23,946 bases of DNA, from the NCBI RefSeq assembly GCF_008831285.2, contig NW_022204889.1, positions 1 to 23,946 on the forward strand. The letters are read 5' to 3'. Source of the DNA: Nymphaea colorata. Its lineage: Eukaryota; Streptophyta; Magnoliopsida; Nymphaeales; Nymphaeaceae. Under the pieces are notes generated by a model. That model ran no database searches. It was given only the letters and a program-made list of their open reading frames with translations, and was not told where the DNA came from. The position numbers and the translations under genes were made by a program. Below are positions 1 to 9,503 of this stretch, in pieces (position 1 is the first letter of the stretch; the number at the start of each line of letters is the position of its first letter).

Positions 1-102
1 CAACCCCAACCCCAACCCCAACCCCAACCCCAACCCAACCCCAACCCCAACCCCAACCCCAACCCCAACCCCAACCCCAACCCCAACCCCAACCCCAACC
101 CC
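1..102. repeat. Left telomere, (CCCCAA)n
   Basis: Uninterrupted CCCCAA repeats at the extreme 5' end, C-rich strand first, as expected for a ciliate macronuclear chromosome end. One unit is CCCAA (C-run at 34-36). The repeat stops abruptly at 102 against AT-rich DNA. The matching G-strand at the other end shows the window is a whole linear chromosome. Confidence 0.98.
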
Positions 103-349
103 TTTATTTTTATTAAAAATATGAATATAGTAGCTTGCCAACAATATCCAAACAATTTTAGTATGCCCATTTATGCTCTTTATTAATTTTAATAATTTAG
201 TTTGCTTTTTTATTTTTCTGATTCCACCATAATTATATATACACCACATCCAGCATTTGCAAGTCCATAAAAAAATAACATATCGAACTATATTCTTTGC
301 TAATTTGTAGTATTCCATTAAAAATAAAGTAATATGATGCTTTTGAAGA
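103..349. other. Left subtelomeric AT-rich spacer
   Basis: AT-rich sequence between the telomere and the 3' end of the E2 gene. I see no reading frame or RNA gene. It should hold the 3' UTR and polyadenylation signal of the E2 gene. Confidence 0.6.
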
Positions 350-930
<581 letters not shown>

Positions 931-2653
931 ATGGCTATACTCTGCACCTTAGAAAGAGATTCTGCTCAGCGAAGGGATGATTTTCGCCATGGAGAATAAT
1001 AATCATAGAATTTAAGAAGAATTATGATAAGGTAATATGATTTTCCAAGGATTTTTCAAAATGTGGTCGGGTAGGTCATTCCGCTGACCGTTCGGAACAG
1101 AGAAAACCAGAGGAAGCCGCTAGATTGCGTGGCCAATTTGGAGGAAATTAGCAGCAGCTACAAAAGTTCAAGCAATCCGCCAGCATAGGCAGGCATCCTC
1201 TACGTCAAGTCCAAGAAGAAAAAATTGGTCAGAAGACTCAAATTCACCAAAACTTCCAGCTGCTTCTCCATGAAGCATTAAAAAATCGACGAGGACAAGT
1301 TATCGCAAAATGGGAGTGCATCTGCTGGTCGAAATTTTTTAAAGAAAAAGCAGCTCACTTTGCAAAAGACCGACAAACAGTCCTCAGTATTGGAGAAAGA
1401 TGAGATTTTTGAAAAAACTGGCGTGCTTGAAGAGGAGGATGAGATATGCTCAAATGTCGCCCAGGGGGAATCGAGCAAGAGGAACATCAATAACTTCAGA
1501 CTTCGAACATCTTTCTAACAAACAAGCCACGAAAGATAAAAAATCAAGGATTTTCCCACCCACCACAAGCATCGAACCAGTCAATCGAATGCTGTTTCCA
1601 TAACCCATCCGTAGATGCAGGCTATTCGCACCAAACCCAAGCATAGGACCTATTTTAAATACGACCTCATCTCAGAAGAAAAATCCAACTCCAGAATAGA
1701 TGATTCCAAACAGACCGAAAGAAAAAAGTCTAAGAAAAAAACAGTCAACTTCGTAATCCATGACGAGGAAGAAAAGCATGAAAGTCGGATCAATAGCAGC
1801 AGAAAAGGGACCAGGATGCAAGTGCCAAAACCGCAAAATCATCAAAATTCAACATGAATAGCAAGATTCCAACCCCAGTCATTATTCTGATACAGATTCT
1901 AGTGGTGATAACTTTAGCAACTGGTCGGCCAAAACAGTCATCTCCATAAAATTTTCCTCGACTAAAAACGTGCATTCAAAGAAGACCGTAAGATCGCAAC
2001 AATCGATTTTCGAAGATACTAATAACTCAAGATATATGATAAAGTATACTGGCACTGGCAGCCGGCCTAGAACCCGAACTCACATAAAATTCCCATAAAG
2101 AAATCACAGCTTTAAGAACTACAAATCGATGACCTCTCTATCTTAGGTCACAATCGATATGAAATCTGATTGGTCGATAGCTAAGGCCCGCAAAGCCAAA
2201 AAGCATCAGCAAGCTTCAAATAAATCTTTGGCATCAAGTAAAAGAATAGTTGAGAAAAAGAATAAGGTTCAAAACAAGGTCTCCATTATTATCAAAAACA
2301 CTGGCCCTATCTATCTGAATGAAAGCCAAAAGAATCTTGATTCAATGAAAAATTCAAGCTTTCATGACCTGGTCTTCAGAAAGACAACAAAAATGTTCAA
2401 GGCTCCACGGTCGAATACCGAAACGGATGTCTTTGGTGAATTGAATAATTTCCATAAATTTCTCAATGAAAACTCAATCGACGATAATGATCACGACATT
2501 CAAAAGACCCTTACAAAGCCGATCATTATCGACAGTATATCAAACCACCGTCTTATTTCAAACCCTAAGATCCACATGTAATAAAACTTGATGATCGATA
2601 TGGGCCTTACTCTTCTGAAGAAAATGAGCATCCTGCGTCAAAAAAAGTTATGA
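931..2653 (+). CDS. Basic, Ser/Lys-rich protein of unknown function
   Basis: Not recognised. With TAA/TAG as Gln, one frame is open from ATG 931 (MAILCTLERDSAQRRDD) to a TGA at 1855-1857. A second frame is open from before 1760 through 2653, so one frame change is needed somewhere around 1690-1857. A short intron (for example one of 19 or 28 nt beginning at GTCAAC, GTAATC or GTCGGA) or an unresolved indel could do it, and I could not choose. The product would be about 570 residues, rich in Lys, Ser, Asn and Gln, with runs such as KSKKKKLVRRLKF and ERKKSKKKTVNF. It has no membrane segment or clear domain and is probably largely disordered. It could also be two overlapping genes. The start is the first ATG after the divergent spacer. 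Confidence 0.6.
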
Positions 2654-2703
2654 TAATTATATACTGTGTGACTGATATGATGCTTTTATGAGTGAAAAGA
2701 TGA

Positions 2704-3271
2704 TCAGGCCAGATAAAGGATCTTCATGGGATTGGCGACCAGAAGCTTGAAGTAGTCCTCTCCAAGTTGTGATTCAATTTGGGAGCTTTAAATACCGATC
2801 AGACTGATATTCTTTGAACTTATACTGCACCCCTTTTTCACTTTTATCCGAATTACTCTGCATGGAAGCGCTCCAATATCCACTAATTTGTTTGAGTTTT
2901 TCAACGTTTTTCCCTTGCAGATATACTCATCCTTATAGACCTCAGTCAAGGTCCTCTATATGGCTACAAAAGTTACGATTATTGGTCACCGATGGAGATG
3001 GTCATTTCTGCTCCGTGGGTGTAATTATCAATCGATATGTATTTGATGTTGGTGAGATCGTCTAGGTAGAGGGTGAACTCTTGTTCGCGAAAAGGAGCCA
3101 TTTTGGTGCCCAAGTTCTTATGGGTGTAATGGCAAAAAGGTTCTATATAGGTGGTGGAGTACATTATTTATCGTTGCGCTTGTCAGTGGAGAAGAGAATG
3201 GGCTTGAGGAGGGACCTGAGGTTGCCCTCTTCCCAGTTGAAGGTGGAAGAGAATGAGAATTTGCTGCTCAT
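2704..3271 (-). CDS. Unknown beta-rich protein, possible discoidin/DOC-like fold
   Basis: Starts at ATG 3271 (MSSKFSFSSTFNWEEGN). A 20-nt intron (3143-3162) and a second short intron (2954-2976, or 2964-2989) join three frames into a product of about 170 residues ending VANPMKILYLA at TGA 2704-2706. The middle alternates hydrophobic strands, for example IKYISIDNYTHGAEMTISIG and LPCRVIRIKVKKGCSISSK, a pattern resembling discoidin or APC10/DOC jelly-roll domains. That resemblance is by eye and weak, and no catalytic motif is seen. The gene is convergent with the gene ending at 2653 and divergent from APC4 (256-bp spacer). Confidence 0.6.
2954..2976 (-). other. Intron, 23 nt (probable)
   Basis: GTAAC...TAGAG on the minus strand. 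Removing it joins the frame ending in ISIGDQQS to the frame LTEVYKDEYICKGK. A 26-nt alternative (2964-2989, GTGACC...TTGTAG) restores the same frame, so the exact borders are unsure. Confidence 0.5.
3143..3162 (-). other. Intron, 20 nt
   Basis: GTACTC...ATATAG on the minus strand. Its removal joins the MSSKFSFSS frame to the PFCHYTHKNLGTKMAPF frame. Length and GTAC start match the APC4 introns. Confidence 0.8.
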
Positions 3272-3527
3272 TTGAATATCGTTTATATTATAACGCTGGT
3301 CTGATAAGAATATCAGCCTATTCTAACAACTATTGATTAGAATCAACTTGACTATTCAATATATCTTTGCCGATTCGGAGAAATAATAAGGAGGCAAATT
3401 GGATTGAGATATATCAGATGAGTCTTAACTGTTATTGGTTAATAATTGAACTATCTCGCAGATAGTAAACAATCCCTTCCAATTTGGATGATTTGAAAAT
3501 GGTGACAATTATAATTGATTTGAATTG
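3272..3527. promoter_or_regulatory. Divergent promoter region, gene at 3271 / APC4
   Basis: This 256-bp AT-rich spacer lies between two divergent starts. A TGA just upstream of ATG 3528, in the same frame, marks the limit of the APC4 reading frame. No motif was recognised. Confidence 0.5.
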
Positions 3528-5673
3528 ATGCAAGATTAAGGTTCTGACGAGTTCCTTGTCTAAGTGGAAAAACTCATGACCTCGGAGGTAGCCACCACGC
3601 TCTGGTCCACCAACATGGACCTCCTCGCCCTCACCACCTTCGACAACCTGGTCGAACTCTATCGCATCAGCTACAAAGCGCAAAGAGTCTTCCAGTCAGA
3701 CGAGGGAAAACCCATCAAAGCACTCGCCTTCAGCCCTGATTGTACTCCCCCAACCATTCAGCGCAACTCTTAGCCTACGGCCTCAACGATGGAGTCATCA
3801 AGATCGTCAAGACCGAAAATGGAGAGCGTGTGGTCATTGTGGATTCAGTGCACTCGGGCGAGATCTCCACCCTCTCCTTCCTCAACTACCAGACCCTGGA
3901 GTCAACGCAGTTCCTCCCCTTCCAGAAAAACTCAATGGAGTCAAAGCTTATTTTAAACATCTGCCCGCACAAAAATTGCAACAAGTACCATCAATCCTAC
4001 GCAGGAATGCCATCATAAAGATAAATTACTTCAACGAGATGAAGAAAGAGTTCTCTCTGCTGCTCTCCTCTTAACAAACGAAAACCCTGCTTCTCCTAAA
4101 CGGCTTCATCCCGATGGCAGAGGTGAACTACTCTTCTTGGGCTTGAGTAATCCCTCTGTGCTGCACTGCCACTACGATGGCAGTCTGCGCGCAATCATCA
4201 GCGACGACAAGTAGGGAAAGAGCGTCCTTTATGTGGCCGAGTATGATGCTGCAGTGCTCACCAATAGCAAAGAGCACCTCATCAAGTTCAATTGCCTACT
4301 TGGCTACATCTCGGAAATATTGGCTTTCGTAGAAACAGCCTACGACCAAGCCGAACTCATCTCCAGAGACATCCTCAGGCAGTACAACTCCAAAATCAAC
4401 CTCATCGACGACCCCAGTACATATCCATCCATATAGACATCTAAAACCTAAATCCCTGCGAGTAACTTTTCCGCTTCCTAAACTGCGGAACCACTTCAAC
4501 TGCGGTGGTTAACTTCTTCACGAAGGAGGTCTACGATACGAAGATCCTGGAGAAGCTGGACGAAACCCTGAACGGCTGTTTCGCTCAATTGCATGATCTG
4601 CTTCTTGAAAGCATCCAGAATAGCTTAGAGAGGGCAAGTTTGCTGCTGAAGAGACTGCAGGACTTCGCATAAGTCAAATAGATAGGTTCCCTATCAGTTG
4701 ACAGGGCGAGGCTGGCAGTAGTGGAGCAAAAATAATTCGTCTTTACACGATGGGATAAGTGCTGCTGGCTGAATCCACCTAGGCTAAGTTCGACATCCGC
4801 AACCTCCTGGTCTGGCTCAACAAGTGTAACTGTTTCCCAATGCAGCCACCATCAAATCGGCGGGCGAGAACGAGGTGGAGATCGAAAATACCAAAAGCTA
4901 CCTCAACAAGTACACAGTCGACTTCAACCGCCTCTACAACTTCCTGGCCGAGGAGAAAAAGTTCAAGCTTGGCAACCTCCTCAGCTTCTTCTCCAATCCA
5001 ACGAAACCCACTCTCTGCGCCTTCAGTAGCCAGATTTCAGATTGCTGTCAGCACCCCAGAAGCATGTTGAGTCGCCAGAAGAAAAGGAAACTTTCAATAA
5101 GTTGCTGAAGTTGTTCGATGTAGAGGATGCTCCTTGCAAGGGTCAGGATAAGATGGACATTTAGGAATCTTTCCGCAGTTTCAAGGCAGAAATTAAGGAA
5201 CTGAATGCTGATCTTCGAGGTTTGGCTCGCATTCCTCTTTAAGCAGTGAGCAAATTACTGAATGCTAAGTCACAGCTGACCAAGATGGGAGAAGTAACAA
5301 CCAGCTAGCTATTCGTCTTCTAGGTGAAGGCCATCATCAAGGACCAGGAACTTTTGGTTTACTACGTATAGCGGGAGGAGCGACTGGATAGGTTGGTTGA
5401 ATACAACTGCACAAGCGTATCAAGCGAAGCCTCACCTCCACCCGCAGCCACATCCTCTCTCTGGCAGTCGCAGACAAAGTTATCGCTGTGCTTGAGGACA
5501 AGCTGACCACTCAGAAGATAGTGGCAGAGGTGGCCAACGAAGAGATGAATGGAGGGGAGATCGAAATAGGGCGAAGAATCTCAAGGGCATAGGGAGAACT
5601 AGACATCGATAGTTCCTTCAGAGGGCTAAACTCTTTGGTAATCGACAAGAACAAACTGATAATATTCGACTGA
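3528..5673 (+). CDS. Anaphase-promoting complex subunit 4 (APC4)
   Basis: Scaffold subunit of the APC/C, the E3 ligase that marks cyclins and securin for destruction. The start chosen is ATG 3528, first after an in-frame TGA, because it keeps FLVQVEKLMTSEV, which aligns with the family's FRVVGEK segment. An N-terminal WD40-like half follows (DLLALTTFDNLVELYR, then LAYGLNDGVIKIV and the FIPMAEVN strand), then the helical APC4 region with LFRFLNCGTTSTAVV, RNLLVWLNK and IENTKSYLNKYTVDFNRLY. It ends SLVIDKNKLIIFD at TGA 5671-5673. Six short introns (3742-3761, 3985-4004, 4417-4436, 4826-4845, 5026-5051, 5396-5415) explain most frame changes, giving about 675 residues (human: 808). Two -1 breaks stay unexplained, one at about 4100-4145 and one at the A5 run near 4732. 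I judge the gene real, not a pseudogene. Confidence 0.85.
3742..3761 (+). other. Intron 1 of APC4, 20 nt
   Basis: GTACTCCCCCAACCATTCAG. Removal gives ALAFSPDSQLLAYGLNDG, a continuous WD40-type strand pair. Confidence 0.92.
3985..4004 (+). other. Intron 2 of APC4, 20 nt
   Basis: GTACCATCAATCCTACGCAG. Removal joins CPHKNCNK to NAIIKINYFNEMKKEF. Confidence 0.87.
4417..4436 (+). other. Intron 3 of APC4, 20 nt
   Basis: GTACATATCCATCCATATAG. Removal joins NLIDDP to NIQNLNPCEQLFRFLNCG, the conserved FLxCGT segment of APC4. Confidence 0.88.
4826..4845 (+). other. Intron 4 of APC4, 20 nt
   Basis: GTAACTGTTTCCCAATGCAG. Removal joins RNLLVWLNK to STIKSAGENEVEIENT. Confidence 0.9.
5026..5051 (+). other. 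Intron 5 of APC4, 26 nt (probable)
   Basis: GTAGCC...CTGTCAG. Removal gives PTLCAFTPQKHVESPEEK and restores the frame that stays open for the next 100 codons. Confidence 0.68.
5396..5415 (+). other. Intron 6 of APC4, 20 nt (probable)
   Basis: GTTGAATACAACTGCACAAG. Removal joins EERLDRL to RIKRSLTSTRSHILSLAV. Its 5' end lacks the GTA seen in most other introns, so a one-base deletion is an alternative. Confidence 0.6.
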
Positions 5674-5730
5674 CCCTCTGCATTATATTCAATACAGCTA
5701 TATTTTAATTCAGGCAGCTTCTCCATAGCC

Positions 5731-6434
5731 ATGAAGGTGACCAGGCTCATCTATAAAAGCCACCTGCTTCCTCCCTTCGTCACTCCCTTTAATAATACGC
5801 GAGATTTTATGCAGTTGATGCATCCCGAAGAGTATGCAGATATTGCCAATCTTAAGGATTCTTCCCTCCAGGCCAAAATCAAGGAAAAACAAGAATAGTA
5901 TCAGAAAGTTAATAACACGATAATCAACCAAGTACGCTTGCTGATATGCAGCTTCAAAGTTTTAAGGAGAAATACATGCTTCCTCTTAAAAATTGTCCTT
6001 ATTTTTATGATGACATGCATAACGAGGTCCAAAATGTGATGAAAAATAGGTAAGCGAAAGGATTGACTTATGGTTAGGTCTCAAAAAAGATATCAAAAGC
6101 TTTGATCTACAGAAGATTTCAGTCAAAATATTCCAAATTCAAAGGCACTTTTCCAGACAGATCATTCTTTTCGTAAGTCATATACGTCCCTCCATGCGTG
6201 TATTTATCTCTGGATTAATTTATAGCCGAGCAGCATAAGGATACGGAGACGATAAGCTAGTAGGAGAGGATTAGAAAGGAGGCGAAATACATGGATTATT
6301 TGACGAAATACAGCAAACGATTGATGCAGATCGCAAACGATGCTAGAATGCCAAAGGATGAGCTGCTGCGACTGATGAAGGAACAATTTAATCCCCCTCT
6401 TACTCAAAACATCAAATGGATCCTTCTCGAGTGA
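5731..6434 (+). CDS. Unknown protein, about 227 residues
   Basis: Not recognised. The gene starts at ATG 5731, 57 bp after the APC4 stop on the same strand, and has one 20-nt intron (5932-5951). The product begins MKVTRLIYKSHLLPPFVTPF, continues through HPEEYADIANL and a Lys/Gln-rich helix, then KGLTYGQVSKKISKAL and RIRKEAKYMDYLTKYSKRLM, and ends TQNIKWILLE at TGA 6432-6434. It is basic and mostly helical, with no membrane segment. The size and composition would suit a mitochondrial ribosomal or respiratory-complex accessory protein, but no motif proves it. A segment after FPDRSFFS could hide another intron, although the frame stays open. Confidence 0.75.
5932..5951 (+). other. Intron, 20 nt
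   Basis: GTACGCTTGCTGATATGCAG. Removal joins KVNNTIINQ to LQSFKEKYMLPLKNCPYF and avoids a TGA about 110 bp downstream. Confidence 0.9.
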
Positions 6435-6660
6435 TCCCCTAAGTGGCTCCCAGACCCACTTACGAGTGATATGTGTTGAATATTATCAAATAGGTTGCCT
6501 TATAAAAACTCCATGCATGTTCATGATGCTATTATTTCGACTTCAACATCCAGTCCCTCATTCGTTAAATCTGCCAAAACTGACCCTTCAGCCGGGCAGT
6601 GCATTTCGAATCATTTAGTTTGCCTATCACCATGACGAGGATGGCTCTTGGGGGCACCAT
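6412..6660 (-). CDS. Possible small ORF, 82 residues
   Basis: Open from ATG 6660 (MVPPRAILVMVIGKLNDS) to TGA 6412-6414 under the Gln code, with no intron needed. Base composition is less AT-rich than the flanks and the first half reads like protein, including CTARLKGQFWQIQRMRDW. It overlaps the 3' end of the convergent gene by 23 bp. With a single stop codon, frames of this length arise often by chance, and no homology is recognised. Confidence 0.3.
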
Positions 6661-7350
6661 TTAATTTTGCTGATTTTAAATTTTCTATAATCGAATGCTA
6701 ATTAACAGGTTTTATATTAATTCGGAGAATATTCAGATTCTAATATCAAAAGTTGAGAAAAGGAAAATTTTCTTTGGTTAGGGGCTAGCCATGCAAAAAA
6801 GGGGATTTTGATGTTAAAATATTCAAGAAGTTATTAAGTGGTGGCCTTCCCATAATAAACTTATTTTTGCATTATTTTTTTTCAAATGTTTTCCTTCAAC
6901 ATTCGAAACGTTGGCTTTCACGCCGTCATACCCTAGTAATTCGATATGTTTTTGGTGCATTACCGGTTAGATGGTCTGGCATAATCATGGTAAGGTTGAC
7001 TAATGTTTGGATGTACTGTAGAATTTACAGTTTTTCAGTTAATCTTGACAAGATAGCTGCTGTGGCACTTGAGATTTCGCTTCCTTTAACGCTTTAGGTC
7101 TTTAGACAAAATGTTGATATAAAGATGTCGATTAAATGTAATATTTAACAAAAATTGAAACCTCAACTAAAAACAACTCGGCATCGGTGGTTTTACACTG
7201 ATTTGGCATCTTCGCGAACTTTACAAAAGGCAGTAGCTTCAATTTGATAAAAAAACATGCTACTTATAGAAGTTATAAATTGAAACCCATCTTTTATCTA
7301 TAAAGTTCAGCTTAGCGTAAATAAAATTCAAAAAGCCATCAATCGGTGGG
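6661..7350. other. AT-rich spacer without a supported gene
   Basis: Both strands were read under the Gln code. A plus-strand frame at about 6867-7097 is open but its composition is not protein-like. No tRNA-like fold or repeat was seen. The 3' UTR of the gene ending at 7351 lies at the right edge. Confidence 0.5.
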
Positions 7351-8157
7351 TCACTTCTTGGCTCCGATCTCTCCTTCGTCAAATAGGAATGATATTATTT
7401 CTCTTTTTCTCCAAAAGTGTTCTGGTAAAGTTTATTTATAGATTTTGGAGCTCGTCAGCAGAGTCAGTACTGAATTTTCGCGGAGAAAGTGAAATGTGAG
7501 GACTCTGAGCAATTTCTGAACGTTTTCGACGGTCATATGCTGTACTTTGCATTTGAGAAAGGCCTTGAAGAACTAGCTCTGATGAGAAAATTAGATGAGT
7601 CTTTTTAGGTATTTCCTATTGATGTATTTCTTGTTGATCTGCTTCACCTTTGTCATCAGACGATAATATTCATTGACCTGCTGCTCATTGCCTTTGAAGA
7701 AGGCTGAGACCATATTTTTGGAACGCTAACTGCTCAAATAAGAAAAGGTCTGATTAACAATATTTGATTAAGTATTTTTCTTTTTATAGGTGATTCCTGC
7801 TCCTGTTTTGACTTCCTTCACCTTAAATTCTTCTGATTAGTCCTATTTAAAGTCCTCTTATTTTCTATTGTTTGGGCCTTTAACCGATTGCCGACGCTTT
7901 TTGCAATTATTGTTTGATGTGATATCCTTGTCGGCCTCCTCTGTGTCCATTATGGTGATGGTCTGAGTGCAAAGAGGCTGGCTTTGAAAATCAAGGTATG
8001 AGGAATTTGCGTGCAGTAATGGTAAAAATATGTAACCGTTGTGGCAGTTGGGGGTGTAGAAGGCGGTAGGGCCTACTTGGAGGGGGTATAGAGTAGGTTG
8101 TTGAAGTAGAAGAGGTTTTACATTGATTTTCTTTAGAAATAATAATTATAATTGCAT
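7351..8157 (-). CDS. Unknown basic helical protein, 268 residues
   Basis: Not recognised. A single intron-free frame runs from ATG 8157 (MQLQLLFLKKINVKP) to TGA 7351-7353 with several in-frame TAA/TAG codons. The N-terminal quarter includes QVGPTAFYTPNCHNGYIF. A charged stretch starting at MDTEEADKD follows (ATG near 7955, an alternative start). The C-terminal half is helical and basic, with VNEYYRLMTKVKQINKKY and VENVQKLLRVLTFHFLREN, ending FDEGEIGAKK. The clustered Lys/Arg/Tyr helices recall DNA-binding or scaffolding proteins, but no named domain is visible. The true 5' end is uncertain because a separate frame upstream (to 8432) may be an earlier exon. Confidence 0.65.
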
Positions 8158-8432
8158 ATAATCAGTAAATGGTATTTGTATTTATTTGAAGCGGAGGCCC
8201 CAAACTCTACATTTTATATCAATCGAGAGAGGGTGGTTTGCAGCCGACCCGCTTTTGCCTCGATCCAATTTGTTTTCAAAAATTAATGATAAGAACTCTA
8301 TATATTCTCGTCCATTACTTTACAAGTTAAGTTTGCTGGAAAATTAGTTTTTATTTAGATTATCTTCTGATGATTATGTTTCTCTATATTCTCAGTCTTG
8401 GCTTCATAGAGCTTGGCCAATAATGTAAGCAT
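8158..8432 (-). CDS. Possible upstream exon or separate small gene
   Basis: A frame opens at ATG 8432, just after an in-frame TGA: MLTLLAKLYEAKTENIEKHN, later VMDENIQSS and NWIEAKAGRLQTTLSRLIQ. These parts look like real protein, but towards 8160 the translation turns into AT-rich noise. The frame differs by -1 from that of the downstream gene, as a short intron would cause, yet I could not identify the splice sites. Confidence 0.3.
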
Positions 8433-9503
8433 CTTCGAGGATTGTTTCCTTCACTTTTCTTAGATTCTAAATCGAATTTTCATCATTTTTTTAAGTTAAT
8501 ACGCACTAACCAGAAAACTCAAATATTTCTGTAATAGTTAGGGAAATAATACGAGAGATTTGATCCGTCGGGTCTAATCCCAAAGAAATTATTCTTTAAT
8601 TTTTTCAATTTGCTTCCAAAACTATCTAAATTACTAAAAGCAAAAATATTAATCTCTTAAATCATTAGATAATGAAAGCAAAAACATGCATTAAGTCCCA
8701 TCGTGTTCTATCAAGAATATTATTGCACAACCTCATCTAATATAAATCTTCGAATTTTATAACAAATTGTATAATAACCTCAACAGCTATTCGATGACCA
8801 AGCCTTGGCAAATAATGAGAAAAAAAATATTCTTAAACTATTTTGATTTTATAAATGACTATGGTTATTGATAAAGTAAGAATATTATAAATCAAACGAA
8901 GATTTTACTAATAATATATTGACAACGAACCGCCCACTTCATTAGAAGTATCAAATTTTATGATTATTTTAATAAGGACTCATTTGTTGATTATTTCACT
9001 ATAGAGATCGTGTTCAAACATACTCCTTGACATAAATCCAAAGGGGTAGATCATATAGAGAGGGTTTATATGCAATTTTTAGCTATAATATGATCATCAA
9101 ACCGTTCAGAATACCTTCTTGGTTGTTTTTTTTCTTAGTTAATATGTAAAAGTTATGACTAATCATTTCCTTGAGCTAAGATTACACAGACTACTATCGC
9201 TGAAAGATGCAGTTTAAATGGGATGAATGAAACTAATCTAACTATCTTACTTAATAAAAAGGTAGCATAATTTCTCCTTATTTCATCATATTCCGATAAA
9301 TGATAAAATGGCACAGAATAAAAAAAATCTCATAACTGACCACCTTCTTGATTATTTGAGCTATTCTATTGCTTTATAATCCAATTGTTAAGAAACAGCC
9401 TGAATAAGCATTATAAAAACTTGAGTATGACTGTTCTTGATCAAGGAGATAAAATAATAAAAAACAATATCTCTTATAATATGTTGATGTGAATCATAGG
9501 ATC
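8433..9503. other. AT-rich intergenic stretch of about 1.07 kb
   Basis: Very AT-rich on both strands. Read in all frames with TGA as the only stop, nothing protein-like appears. No tRNA could be folded by eye; TCCGTCGGGTCTAATCC near 8565 was considered and rejected. This is the longest gap on the chromosome and it separates two minus-strand genes. Confidence 0.5.

Noticed and set aside
1-102. CRISPR-like or simple satellite repeat
   Set aside because: Perfect C4A2 units at a chromosome end, matched by G4T2 at the other end, are telomeres.
3120-3170. Euplotes-style +1 programmed frameshift at AAATAA
   Set aside because: The phase needed is -1, the code differs (TAA is Gln here), and a 20-nt intron explains the site fully.
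4122-4146. 25-nt GT-AG intron in APC4 (GTGAAC...TTGAG)
   Set aside because: Its removal leads into the wrong frame; the known downstream frame needs a length of 2 mod 3.
3528-5673. APC4 as a frameshifted pseudogene
   Set aside because: Six GT-AG segments of 20 or 26 nt explain most breaks and restore family-consistent protein. The two remaining breaks are single-base and could be sequence errors.
6867-7097. Plus-strand 76-codon frame
   Set aside because: Composition is not protein-like, there is no recognised motif, and frames of this length are common when TGA is the only stop.
8500-8600. tRNA-like B-box text (TCCGTCGGGTCTAATCC)
   Set aside because: No matching A-box, acceptor stem or anticodon arm could be folded around it.
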